Positions 1 to 7,910 are shown, counted from the first letter of the stretch. The stretch is 35,537 bases of DNA from an uncultured bacterium (GCA_903884945.1 CAISGR010000270.1:1-35537), one strand, 5' to 3'. Translations and numbers: made by a program. The notes: generated by a model not told the origin, from the letters alone.

Positions 1-274
1 CATCGATACCGTCGGGGGGCGTCCACCCCATCTGTTATTGCTGAACAGGGAATTTCAGCGCCGGAACAGGGAAAATGTGCCTCCAACACCGCCGCCGAAA
101 AGCGCTGAGGGGGACCACCGAACGCAGCATCGCCGACCGGAACGCTAGCCAAATGATCTCGCCGGTTGAATCGAGGGTCTGGCCCTGCAGCCGGACCGGG
201 ACGCTCCCCCCTTTTGCCGTGATTGATTTCTCCCTATCCCGTGTCGACAGCCAGTCTCCGGGGGAAAGATCGCC
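1..274. other. Leader region upstream of the S9 peptidase, with a doubled 10-bp motif
   Basis: I see no convincing gene here. The motif GAACAGGGAA occurs twice, at 43-52 and 64-73, 21 bp apart, roughly two helical turns. Frames cross the region on both strands, but none has a good ribosome site or a recognisable domain. The last 15 bases carry the ribosome site of the following gene (GGGGGAAAG around 260-268). The tail of a gene lying outside the window could reach the first few dozen bases, and this cannot be judged from the window. Confidence 0.4.
43..73 (+). repeat. Pair of direct repeats GAACAGGGAA
   Basis: Two identical 10-mers at 43-52 and 64-73, each followed by A/T-rich bases. From memory, tandem copies of a similar AACAGGGAA-type unit occur between genes in sphingomonad genomes, but I cannot verify that here. 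The pair could equally be a binding site or chance. Confidence 0.35.
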
Positions 275-2407
275 ATGAGGACCGTCATTGCATGGGTGCT
301 CTGCCTTGCCGTCCCGGCGGCGGCCATGGCGGGCACACGGCCGATCGGGCCCGACGATATCGCCCGGATCGCGACGGTTGCCGATCCGAAGGTAGATCCC
401 GCTGGCGAGTGGGTGGTCTATACCGTGTCGACCACCGACCTCGAGGCGGACAAGAACGTCACCCATCTCTGGATGAGCCGCTGGGATGGCAGCCGATCGG
501 TGCAGCTGACCAGCCGCAAGGGAGAGAGCGAGTCGACCCCGCGGTTCAGCCCCGACGGGCACTGGCTGGCCTTTGTCTCCTCGCGCGGTGACGATCATCA
601 TGACGACCAGTTGTGGCTGATGGACCGCGCCGGGGGCGAGGGGAGCAAATTGCCCGGCCTGAAGGGGTCGGTGAGCGATATCGCCTGGTCACCCGACTCG
701 AAGACCCTCGCGCTGGTCATCACCGACCCCGATCCGGACGAACAGGCCAACGCGGCGGCCGAAGCGGCGACGGCATCGCCGGCCAAACCCGGCACGGCGG
801 CTCCGCCCACGACCGATCCGTCGGTCACGGCGCCCGGCGCTTCGTCTGGCAGCGCCGGCGCCGGGAAGGACGACAAGGAAAAGAAGCCCAAGCCGATCGT
901 GATCGATCGCTTCCAGTTCAAGCAGGATATCGACGGCTATCTGGGCAAGCAGCGTCAGCGCCTGTGGCTGTATGACCTCGCGACGCGGACGGCACGCCGG
1001 CTGACGACCGGCGACTATGACGAAGCGCTCCCGGCCTGGTCGCCGGACGGCAAGGCGATCGCCTTCACCTCCAAGCGCATGCCCGATCCGGATCGCAGCT
1101 ACGACAGCAACCTGTTCGTTGCCCCGATCGGCAACGCGCCGGTCGCGCCCAGGGCGCTGACCAGCTTCGTCGGAGCGGACAATGATCCGGAATGGTCGAG
1201 CTATCCCGCCTGGAGCCCGGACGGGAAGCGAATCGCCTATCTGCAGGGCGGGCCCGTGGCGCTCTTTTCCTATGGCGTCCACACGCTCGCGGTCGTGCCG
1301 AGTGCCGGCGGCGCGGCCCAGGTGCTGACGCCGCAACTCGACCGCAACGTCCATGACCCGATCTGGTCCGTCGACGGCAAGGCAATCCGCATCATCGTCG
1401 AGGATGACGATACCGAACGCCTGGCCGAGATTCCCGCCAGCGGCGGTGCCTTGCGGCCGATCGCGGGCGGCTTCCGCGTCTTCTCGGCACCATCGGCCGC
1501 ACCGCGTGGCGGCATGGCGCTGCTGCTGTCGACGCCGGCCGCTCCCGGCGAGGTCTATGCGCTCGATCGCGACGGCGCGCTGCGCCAGCTCAGCCGTCAG
1601 AATGACGCCTGGCTGAAGGACGTGGCGATCGCGCCGGTCACGCGAACGGTGCTGACCTCGAAGGACGGCACTGAAGTCCATGGCTTTCTCGTGACGCCGC
1701 CAGCGGCCAGATCGGGAAGCAGGGTGCCGACGGTGCTGTTCAACCATGGCGGCCCGCAATCGCAGTTCGACGCGAGCTTCAACATGAGCTGGCAGATCTT
1801 CGCCGGGCATGGCTACGCGGTCGTCTCGACCAACCCGCGCGGTGGCACCGGGCGCGGGGAGGCCTATGCCAAGGCGCTCTACGGCGATTGGGGCGGCCCG
1901 TCCGTGCCCGATGCACTGTCCGGCATCGACGACGCGGTGGCGCGCGGCATCGCGGATCCGGCCCGCCTGTTCGTCGGCGGCTGGTCCTATGGCGGCATGC
2001 TGACCAATTATCTCATCGCCTCCGATACGCGCTTCAGGGCTGCGGTCAGCGGGGCGAGCATCTCCAATATCCTCGCCGGCTATGGCACCGACCAGTATAT
2101 CCGCGACTATGAGGCCGAGCTCGGCACGCCCTGGACCAGCCTGGATCGCTGGATGGCGAACAGCTATCCCTTTTATCACAACGAGCGGATCGTGACCCCG
2201 ACGCTGTTCATGGCCGGCGACAAGGACTTCAACGTGCCGCTGCTCAACTCCGAGCAGATGTACCAGGCGTTGAAGAGCCGGAACGTACCGAGCCGGCTCG
2301 TCATCTATCCCGGCGAGTTCCACGGCCTGAAGCGGCCGAGTTTCCTCAGGGACCGGATGGAGCGCTGGCTGGGCTGGTATGACGAGCATGGCGGAAAGGC
2401 GGGCTGA
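275..2407 (+). CDS. Exported S9-family (prolyl oligopeptidase-like) serine peptidase
   Basis: A 710-residue peptidase of the dipeptidyl/acylaminoacyl peptidase type, which removes short N-terminal units from peptides. An N-terminal signal peptide (a hydrophobic run ending near AAAMAG, about residue 20) implies export to the periplasm. Residues about 25-440 are a beta-propeller with repeated WSPDGK / FSPDGHW blades. The C-terminal alpha/beta-hydrolase domain carries the catalytic triad Ser571 (GWSYGG), Asp651 (GDKDFNVP) and His683 (EFHGL). An Ala/Pro/Ser/Thr-rich, then Lys-rich segment (about residues 155-207) interrupts the propeller and looks like a disordered loop. The start is the ATG after GGGGGAAAG, directly followed by the signal peptide. 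It precedes metG by 62 bp and may be transcribed separately. Family assignment is secure; the substrate is unknown. Confidence 0.95.
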   Translation: MRTVIAWVLCLAVPAAAMAGTRPIGPDDIARIATVADPKVDPAGEWVVYTVSTTDLEADKNVTHLWMSRWDGSRSVQLTSRKGESESTPRFSPDGHWLAFVSSRGDDHHDDQLWLMDRAGGEGSKLPGLKGSVSDIAWSPDSKTLALVITDPDPDEQANAAAEAATASPAKPGTAAPPTTDPSVTAPGASSGSAGAGKDDKEKKPKPIVIDRFQFKQDIDGYLGKQRQRLWLYDLATRTARRLTTGDYDEALPAWSPDGKAIAFTSKRMPDPDRSYDSNLFVAPIGNAPVAPRALTSFVGADNDPEWSSYPAWSPDGKRIAYLQGGPVALFSYGVHTLAVVPSAGGAAQVLTPQLDRNVHDPIWSVDGKAIRIIVEDDDTERLAEIPASGGALRPIAGGFRVFSAPSAAPRGGMALLLSTPAAPGEVYALDRDGALRQLSRQNDAWLKDVAIAPVTRTVLTSKDGTEVHGFLVTPPAARSGSRVPTVLFNHGGPQSQFDASFNMSWQIFAGHGYAVVSTNPRGGTGRGEAYAKALYGDWGGPSVPDALSGIDDAVARGIADPARLFVGGWSYGGMLTNYLIASDTRFRAAVSGASISNILAGYGTDQYIRDYEAELGTPWTSLDRWMANSYPFYHNERIVTPTLFMAGDKDFNVPLLNSEQMYQALKSRNVPSRLVIYPGEFHGLKRPSFLRDRMERWLGWYDEHGGKAG

Positions 2408-2469
2408 AACACGCCCCGGCGCTGTCACCGGTGGTTCCAGTCGCGCGCGAACCGCGCTAGGAGCCGCGC

Positions 2470-4008
2470 ATGGGCGACCCTTATTACATCACCACCGCGA
2501 TCAGCTATCCCAACGGACGCCCGCATATCGGCCATGCCTATGAGGCGATCGCGACCGACGCGATCGCGCGGTATCACCGCCAGGCGGGGCGCGACGTGCG
2601 GTTCCAGACCGGTACCGACGAACATGGCCTGAAGATGGTGCAGACCGCGCGTGACCGCGGAGTCGAAACGCGGGCGCTTGCCAACGAGATGTCATCCTAT
2701 TTCAAGGAGATGGATGACAGGCTCAACATTTCCTATGACCGCTTCATCCGTACCGTGGAGCCGGCGCATCATGCGGCGAGCGCGGCCATCTGGGAAGCGA
2801 TGGCCGCGTCCGGGGATCTCTACATGGATCGCTACCAGGGCTGGTACTCAGTCCGCGACGAGGCGTTCTACGACGAGAAGGAACTGGTCGACGGGGAAGG
2901 GGGCAAGCTGTCCCCCCAGGGGACGCCGGTCGAATGGACGGTCGAGGAAACCTGGTTCTTCCGCCTCTCCAAATATCAGCGGCCGCTGCTCGACCATTAT
3001 GCGGCGAACCCCGACTTCATCCGGCCCGAAGCGCGGCGTAACGAGGTGATGCGGTTTGTCGAGGGCGGGCTCTCCGACCTGTCGGTATCGCGGACCAGCT
3101 TCGACTGGGGCGTCAAGGTGCCCGGCAGCCCTGGGCATGTTATGTATGTCTGGGTCGATGCGCTGACCAATTACCTGACCGGGGCGGGCTATCCCGACAA
3201 TCCGGAGGAACTTGCGCGCTGGTGGCCCGCCGACCTGCATGTGATCGGCAAGGATATCGTGCGATTTCATGCCGTTTACTGGCCGGCCTTCCTCATGTCC
3301 GCGAAGCTCGCGCTGCCGAAGCAGGTGTTCGGCCACGGCTTCCTGCTCAACCGCGGGGAAAAGATGTCCAAGTCGGTCGGCAACGTGACCGATCCGATGG
3401 AACTGGTCGAGCGCTTCGGGGTCGACGCACTGCGGTATTTCCTGCTGCGTGAAGTGAGCTTCGGCCAGGACGGCAGCTATTCGGAAGAAGCGATCGTCAC
3501 GCGCTGCAATGCCGATCTCGCCAACAATCTCGGCAACCTGGCGCAACGTTGCCTGTCGATCGTGGCCAAGAATTGCGACGGGAAAGTGCCCGAGGCGGGT
3601 GAGCGGACCACGGCGGACGAGGCCCTGCTGGCAAGCGTCGCGGCGGCTGAGGCGGGATTGCACGAGGCGATGCAGGATCTGGCGCTGCATACCGCGCTTG
3701 ATGCCGTCTGGGGCGCCGCGCGCGATGCGAACCAATATTTCGCCGATGCCGCGCCGTGGAGTGTGCGCAAGGCCGATCCGGCGCGCGCCGACGCGATCCT
3801 GCACCTGACCATAGAGGCGATCCGCCGCATCGCGATCATGGCTCGCTGGGCAATTCCGGACGGCGCCGACCGGCTGCTCGACCTGCTGGGGCAGGAAGCC
3901 GGCGCGCGCGATTTCGACGCCCTGGCGAGACCGGTCGTGGCTGGGACGGCGATGCCGGCGCCAAGCGGCGTGTTCCCGCGGCTGGAATTGGCGGTGGAGC
4001 CCGCCTGA
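2470..4008 (+). CDS. metG: Methionine--tRNA ligase
   Basis: Class I aminoacyl-tRNA synthetase that charges tRNA(Met) in the cytoplasm. The HIGH signature is His19-His22 (PHIGHAYE) and the KMSKS loop is Lys298-Ser302, the two ATP-binding hallmarks. At 512 residues it is the short form. It lacks the C-terminal tRNA-binding domain of the E. coli enzyme, and the region where zinc-type enzymes place their cysteines (about residues 125-160) has none. The start ATG follows AGGAG at 2458-2462. Its stop codon shares one base with the tatD start (TGATG), so the two are translationally coupled. Identification is very secure. Confidence 0.97.
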   Translation: MGDPYYITTAISYPNGRPHIGHAYEAIATDAIARYHRQAGRDVRFQTGTDEHGLKMVQTARDRGVETRALANEMSSYFKEMDDRLNISYDRFIRTVEPAHHAASAAIWEAMAASGDLYMDRYQGWYSVRDEAFYDEKELVDGEGGKLSPQGTPVEWTVEETWFFRLSKYQRPLLDHYAANPDFIRPEARRNEVMRFVEGGLSDLSVSRTSFDWGVKVPGSPGHVMYVWVDALTNYLTGAGYPDNPEELARWWPADLHVIGKDIVRFHAVYWPAFLMSAKLALPKQVFGHGFLLNRGEKMSKSVGNVTDPMELVERFGVDALRYFLLREVSFGQDGSYSEEAIVTRCNADLANNLGNLAQRCLSIVAKNCDGKVPEAGERTTADEALLASVAAAEAGLHEAMQDLALHTALDAVWGAARDANQYFADAAPWSVRKADPARADAILHLTIEAIRRIAIMARWAIPDGADRLLDLLGQEAGARDFDALARPVVAGTAMPAPSGVFPRLELAVEPA

Positions 4009-4784
4009 TGTTCGCCGACAGCCATTGCCATCTCGACTATAAGGGGCTGCGCGAGCAGCAGCCCGAGATGCTGGCGCGAGCCCGGGCGCGCGGCGTTTCG
4101 GCAATGCTCAACATCGCGACGCGCGAGAGCGAATGGGATGCCGTGGTCGGCACCGCCGAGCGCGAGCCCGATGTCTGGGCCACGGTCGGCATCCACCCGC
4201 ATGAAGCCGACCAGCATCCCGATATCGGCACGGCACGGCTGATCGAACGCGCCCGGCATCCGCGCGTCGTCGGGATCGGGGAGAGCGGCCTGGACTATTT
4301 CTACGATCACAGCGACCGGGACCGGCAGCGCGCCAGTTTCCGGGCACATATCGCCGCCGCGCGCGAAACCGGACTGCCGATCGTGGTCCACACGCGCGAC
4401 GCCGAAGAGGATACCGCGGAAATTCTGCGCGAGGAGATGGCAAAGGGGGCCTATCCCGGCGTGATCCACTGCTTTACCGCAAGCGGGGCCTTTGCCGATA
4501 TTGCGCTCGAGCTCGGCCTGTACATCTCGATTTCCGGGATCGTGACGTTCAAGAACGCCAAGGACCTGAAGGAAACCGCCGCGCGGCTGCCGATCGAGCG
4601 CCTGCTGATCGAGACCGACGCCCCCTTCCTGGCGCCGGTGCCGCATCGCGGCAAGACCGGCGAACCGGCCTTCGTCGCGGATACGGCCGCATTCCTGGCG
4701 ACGCTGCGCGGGGAGGAACTGGCGGAGCTTGCCGAGGCGACCGCGTCCAATTTCCACACATTGTTCGCCAAGACCCGCGCGTGA
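4008..4784 (+). CDS. tatD: TatD-family metal-dependent deoxyribonuclease
   Basis: A 258-residue TIM-barrel hydrolase of the TatD family; relatives are Mg-dependent 3'-5' exonucleases acting on DNA. All expected metal-site residues are visible: His6 and His8 (DSHCHLD), Glu92 (GIGESGLDY), His128 (VVHTRD), His154 (VIHCFT) and Asp204 (IETDAPF). The closing motif PHRGKTGEP is also typical. The frame is open upstream inside metG, but homology begins at this ATG, which overlaps the metG stop by one base. metG-tatD-MBL hydrolase is a common alphaproteobacterial arrangement. The family is certain; the physiological substrate is less so. Confidence 0.95.
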   Translation: MFADSHCHLDYKGLREQQPEMLARARARGVSAMLNIATRESEWDAVVGTAEREPDVWATVGIHPHEADQHPDIGTARLIERARHPRVVGIGESGLDYFYDHSDRDRQRASFRAHIAAARETGLPIVVHTRDAEEDTAEILREEMAKGAYPGVIHCFTASGAFADIALELGLYISISGIVTFKNAKDLKETAARLPIERLLIETDAPFLAPVPHRGKTGEPAFVADTAAFLATLRGEELAELAEATASNFHTLFAKTRA

Positions 4785-5545
4785 AGGTTCGCATTCTCGG
4801 ATCGGGCACGTCCTCAGGCGTGCCGCGGATCGGCAATGACTGGGGGGCGTGCGACCCGACCGAGCCGCGTAATCGCCGCACCCGGGCGTCGATCCTCGTC
4901 GAGACCGGGACGACGCGGATCCTGGTCGACACCAGCCCGGACATGCGCGAGCAACTGCTCCTGGCCGGCGTCGACCGGGTGGACGCGGTGATCTGGACGC
5001 ACGACCATGCCGACCACTGCCACGGCCTGGACGACCTGCGGCAGCTCTATCATGCGACCGGCCGGCCAGTGCGCGGCCTGGCGCGGCGCGCGACCCGCGA
5101 CGCGCTGGTCGAGCGGTTCAGCTATGCCTTCAACGGCCGCGACGGCTATCCGCCGACCGTCGCGATGGAATCGCTGCCCGACAGCCTCGTCATCGGCGAT
5201 ATCGCGGTCCGCGTTGCAGACCAGCCGCACGGCAATATCAAGTCAGCAGGCCTGCGCTTCGATACGATCCGGGGATCGATCGGATATGCGACCGATTTCA
5301 ACATGATGACGGAGGATATGCGGGGGCTGTATCAGGATCTCGACGTCTGGATCGTCGATGCCCTGCGCCACCGTCCCCATCCGACTCATCCCGATGTGCC
5401 GACCGTGCTCGGATGGATCGGGCAGTTGCGTCCACGCCGATCGGCGTTCGTCCATATGGACCATTCGATGGATTATGCGACGCTCGTGAGCGAGCTTCCA
5501 GCCGGGGTGGAACCCGGATATGACGGCATGGAGGTGACGCTGTGA
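4781..5545 (+). CDS. Metallo-beta-lactamase-fold hydrolase (PhnP-like)
   Basis: A 254-residue MBL-fold hydrolase. The metal motif HxHxDH is His74-Asp75-His76-Ala77-Asp78-His79, in the strand context VIWTHDHADHCHG. Further metal ligands are probably the His of DQPHGN, the Asp of GYATDF and the His of FVHMDHS. The opening ILGSGTSSGVPRIG is typical of the PhnP/cyclic-phosphate phosphodiesterase branch. No phosphonate genes lie nearby, so a phn role is unlikely and the substrate is unknown. The start is GTG, overlapping the tatD stop by four bases (GTGA), which implies translational coupling. Family confidence is high, function low. Confidence 0.92.
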   Translation: MKVRILGSGTSSGVPRIGNDWGACDPTEPRNRRTRASILVETGTTRILVDTSPDMREQLLLAGVDRVDAVIWTHDHADHCHGLDDLRQLYHATGRPVRGLARRATRDALVERFSYAFNGRDGYPPTVAMESLPDSLVIGDIAVRVADQPHGNIKSAGLRFDTIRGSIGYATDFNMMTEDMRGLYQDLDVWIVDALRHRPHPTHPDVPTVLGWIGQLRPRRSAFVHMDHSMDYATLVSELPAGVEPGYDGMEVTL

Positions 5546-5751
5546 CCGACCGTTCCGCCGATGCGCTGTACATGCTGCTGATGCTGGCGTTGCCGATCTC
5601 GGCGCTGGCGGCGCGCCGGCTGCCGATGAAGGACAGCTTCAAGATGGCGCTGGCCTGGATCGCGATCTTCGGGGTCGCCTTCATCCTCGTCTCGGCATGG
5701 CAGCAGGCCACGGGCGCGGGCGCCACGCTCGGTGGATTTTTCGGCGGCTGA
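5542..5751 (+). CDS. Small two-helix membrane protein of unknown function
   Basis: A 69-residue protein starting at GTG, overlapping the stop of the MBL gene by four bases (GTGA), so it belongs to the metG operon. It has two hydrophobic segments, about residues 9-23 and 37-54, joined by a short basic hinge (ARRLPMKD), and a Gly-rich tail. From memory, the stretch ALAARRLPM...KMALAWIAIF resembles the membrane-anchor start of retropepsin-like aspartic proteases in sphingomonads. No protease domain or DSGA motif follows here in any frame, so this may be a truncated or independent anchor. It is probably a real gene given the coupling and clean composition. Confidence 0.7.
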   Translation: MTDRSADALYMLLMLALPISALAARRLPMKDSFKMALAWIAIFGVAFILVSAWQQATGAGATLGGFFGG

Positions 5752-6176
5752 TCTTCACCGCGATCGCTTCCGATCGTTCCGGACGGCTAATCCCGATTTT
5801 CGCGGCACTGTCCCGGACGACGAGAGCCGGGCAGGGCACCGACCCGATCCGGACCATGGCAGTATCCTGGAGACCCCCTTCCAGTAACGCGCCCGAGACA
5901 TGGCTGCCCGGCAAGAATATAATAACCAATCTGGTTTGATTTCCTTTCGAGACGACTTGACGTTGTGCGCTCAAACGGCGCTAATCGCAGCGCGCCGAGC
6001 ATCGCCGGCAATTGGGGGGTCAATCGAACTAAATAACTGTTCGCATGGTTTATTTTTTGTCGACTAACCTTCTCCACCGTCCGCGTGATCGATGTCAGTG
6101 CTTATCGCGTAATGGGATCGGGACGTCGCTGTAAGAAATTGCAGCATCTCCCGGCAACTGTTTGTGGGGAGAGTTC
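5752..6176. other. 425-bp gene-free region upstream of the tail-collar operon
   Basis: No gene is supported here. The DNA is visibly richer in A/T than its surroundings at about 5911-5945 and 6019-6065, for example a TTTATTTTTTG tract near 6050. A short inverted repeat AACCA-ATC-TGGTT lies at 5924-5936. A possible sigma-70-type promoter is listed separately. A CGATCG-CTTC-CGATCG hairpin at 5761-5776 could be a weak terminator for the preceding operon but has no T-run. The leader before the first collar gene would be long (about 170 bp or more if the proposed promoter is used). Confidence 0.5.
5957..5985 (+). promoter_or_regulatory. Candidate promoter for the tail-collar operon
   Basis: TTGACG at 5957-5962 and GCTAAT at 5980-5985 are separated by 17 bp, a fair match to a housekeeping promoter on the strand of the collar genes. 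The -35 match is good and the -10 weak. It sits in the gene-free, A/T-enriched stretch where a promoter is needed. Such pairs also arise by chance. Confidence 0.3.
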
Positions 6177-6713
6177 ATGTCACAACCATATATCGGCGAA
6201 GTCCGCATGTTTCCGTTCGATTGGCCGCCACGCCATTGGGCGCTCTGCGCCGGGCAGCTGATGTCGATCCAGCAGAACCAGGCGTTGTTCTCTCTGCTCG
6301 GCACCACCTATGGCGGCAACGGCATGTCAACTTTCGGGTTGCCCGACCTGCGCGGGCGGGCGCCGATGAGCAGCGGCCAGCTGCCGGGCGGACAGTATTA
6401 TATCGAAGGTGAATCAGCCGGAAGCGAACAGGTTTCCCTGGTCAATGCCCAGATGCCAATGCACAACCACATGTTCATGGCGAACACGAACAACGGCGAC
6501 ACCGCGCTTCCAAGCGGCAACTTCCTCGCCGCGGCACATCAGGGCCCGACCTCGATCTCGACCTATGCTGCGGCGGGGACCGGCTCGCTTGTTTCCCTTG
6601 CGCCCGACAGCCTCGGGATCGCGGGCGGTTCGCAGCCGCATCCCAACATGCAGCCCTATCTCGTGATGAACTACAGCATCGCGCTTTATGGCGTCTTCCC
6701 GTCGCGCAACTAG
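6177..6713 (+). CDS. Phage tail-collar domain protein, paralogue 1 (MdpB-like)
   Basis: A 178-residue protein with a phage tail-collar fold at the N-terminus (about residues 6-60: GEVRMFPF...PRHW..CAGQL...GTTYGGNG...LPDLRGR). A polar, Gly/Asn/Ser-rich middle follows, then a conserved end PHPNMQPYL...IALYGVFPSRN. Relatives are annotated as microcystin-dependent protein MdpB or phage tail protein; their cellular role is poorly known. The ATG is preceded by GGGGAGAG at 6166-6172, which decides it over the in-frame TTG at 6162. No signal peptide or membrane segment is visible. It is first of three paralogues on one strand. No capsid, baseplate, lysis or integrase gene is present, arguing for a domesticated cluster rather than a prophage. 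Confidence 0.88.
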   Translation: MSQPYIGEVRMFPFDWPPRHWALCAGQLMSIQQNQALFSLLGTTYGGNGMSTFGLPDLRGRAPMSSGQLPGGQYYIEGESAGSEQVSLVNAQMPMHNHMFMANTNNGDTALPSGNFLAAAHQGPTSISTYAAAGTGSLVSLAPDSLGIAGGSQPHPNMQPYLVMNYSIALYGVFPSRN

Positions 6714-6749
6714 CGCCAACGACCGGGCATCTTTTACAAGGAATCCACA

Positions 6750-7286
6750 ATGTCTCAATCTTATGTGGGAGAGATACGGCCTTTTGGCGGGAACTTCGCG
6801 CCCCGCAACTGGCATTTCTGCGACGGTACACTGCTGTCGATCGCCGAATATCAGGCGCTGTTCACGCTTATCGGCACCACCTTCGGCGGAAACGGCACCA
6901 CCACCTTCGCGTTGCCCGACCTGCGCGGGAGGACGGCGATCGGGCAAGGGCAGGGCCCCGGGCTGACCCAGCGCACGCTGGGGGAAAGCGCCGGCAGCGA
7001 GGAGGTGACGGTAAACGCCAACCAGCTTCCGGGGCACACGCATATTCTTTCGGCATCGACCGGCACGGGCACGACGACAAACGCGAACGGCATGTTTCCG
7101 GGGACCCCGGATTCGGCCACCGCGCTGCTTTATCTCGATGCCACCACGGGTACGTCGACTGACACGCCGCCGGCCACCGGTTCAGTGCTGCCGTCAGGCC
7201 AGTCCATGCCGCACGGAAACATCATGCCGTCGCTCGTGATCAGCTACATCATCTCGCTGCAAGGCATTTTTCCGTCGCGCAATTGA
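6750..7286 (+). CDS. Phage tail-collar domain protein, paralogue 2 (MdpB-like)
   Basis: Also 178 residues, built like its neighbours. The collar domain is at about residues 5-60 (GEIRPFGGNFAPRNWHFCDGTLL...GTTFGGNG...LPDLRGR), followed by GQGPGLTQRTLGESAGSEEV. The middle is Thr/Gly/Ala-rich (SASTGTGTTTNANG), and the end is PHGNIMPSL...ISLQGIFPSRN. The start is the ATG 36 bp after paralogue 1, preceded by AAGGA about 6 bases upstream. Paralogues 2 and 3 share the GQGPGL stretch after the collar, which paralogue 1 replaces with SGQLPGG, so 2 and 3 may be the closer pair. No export signal is seen. Confidence 0.88.
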   Translation: MSQSYVGEIRPFGGNFAPRNWHFCDGTLLSIAEYQALFTLIGTTFGGNGTTTFALPDLRGRTAIGQGQGPGLTQRTLGESAGSEEVTVNANQLPGHTHILSASTGTGTTTNANGMFPGTPDSATALLYLDATTGTSTDTPPATGSVLPSGQSMPHGNIMPSLVISYIISLQGIFPSRN

Positions 7287-7309
7287 CGCACGGATAGGGA
7301 GGTACACCA

Positions 7310-7861
7310 ATGTCCGAACCATTTATCGGCGAAATCCGGGGCTTCGCCTTCACCTACGCCCCCCGCGGCTGGATGGTGGCGAGCGGCCAGCTTCTTCCGC
7401 TCTCGCAATACAGCACGCTGTTTGCGATCTATGGCACCACCTATGGCGGCAACGGCCAGACCAATTTCGCGCTGCCCAATCTCAACGGCCGCCTGTTGCT
7501 GAGCCAGGGCCAGGGCCCCGGCCTGAGCGATTATGTGCTGGGCGAGGAGATCGGGAGCGAAGGCTATACGCTGCTGCAAACCGAAATGCCGAGCCACACG
7601 CACGCACCGCTCGCCAAGACCCAGCCGGGCGCGGCGAACATGAAGCACACGGCGGAAACGGGCAATTACCTGACCAAGTTCCTGCCCAGCGATTCCGGCA
7701 TCGGCACCACCTGGAACACGCCGCCGAACGACTCTCCGGTACTGCTCAATCCGCAGTTCGTCGGCATCGCCGGTGGGAATGCGTCGCATGAGAATCGACA
7801 GCCATTTTTGGCGATCCTGTATTGCGTGGCAACCGTCGGGGTTTTCCCGTCGCGCAACTGA
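7310..7861 (+). CDS. Phage tail-collar domain protein, paralogue 3 (MdpB-like)
   Basis: A 183-residue paralogue with collar domain at about residues 5-60 (GEIRGFAFTYAPRGWMVASGQLL...GTTYGGNG...LPNLNGR). The middle segment differs from the other two (KTQPGAANMKHTAETGNYLTKF), and the end is shared (ENRQPFLAILY...GVFPSRN). Two family positions differ: the Cys of the W..C.G motif is Ala (VASG) and LPDLRGR is LPNLNGR. The ATG is 23 bp after paralogue 2, with GGGAGG about 8 bases upstream. It is the last gene of the trio; a strong terminator follows about 50 bp on, so the three probably form one transcript. Confidence 0.88.
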   Translation: MSEPFIGEIRGFAFTYAPRGWMVASGQLLPLSQYSTLFAIYGTTYGGNGQTNFALPNLNGRLLLSQGQGPGLSDYVLGEEIGSEGYTLLQTEMPSHTHAPLAKTQPGAANMKHTAETGNYLTKFLPSDSGIGTTWNTPPNDSPVLLNPQFVGIAGGNASHENRQPFLAILYCVATVGVFPSRN

Positions 7862-7910
7862 TTGCGGCGTCGAGACGCCCACAGCTGGCTGAACAGGCAA
7901 ACGGCGGATG

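Noticed and set aside
35..601. Minus-strand frame entering the window's left end and crossing the start of the S9 peptidase
   Set aside because: It overlaps the signal peptide and first blades of a certain gene and shows no domain.
5761..5776. CGATCG-CTTC-CGATCG hairpin after the small membrane protein
   Set aside because: The stem is made of a very common self-complementary 6-mer and has no T-run; not strong enough to call a terminator.
6177..7861. Calling the collar trio a prophage
   Set aside because: No integrase, capsid, terminase, baseplate or lysis gene and no attachment-site repeats are visible around it.
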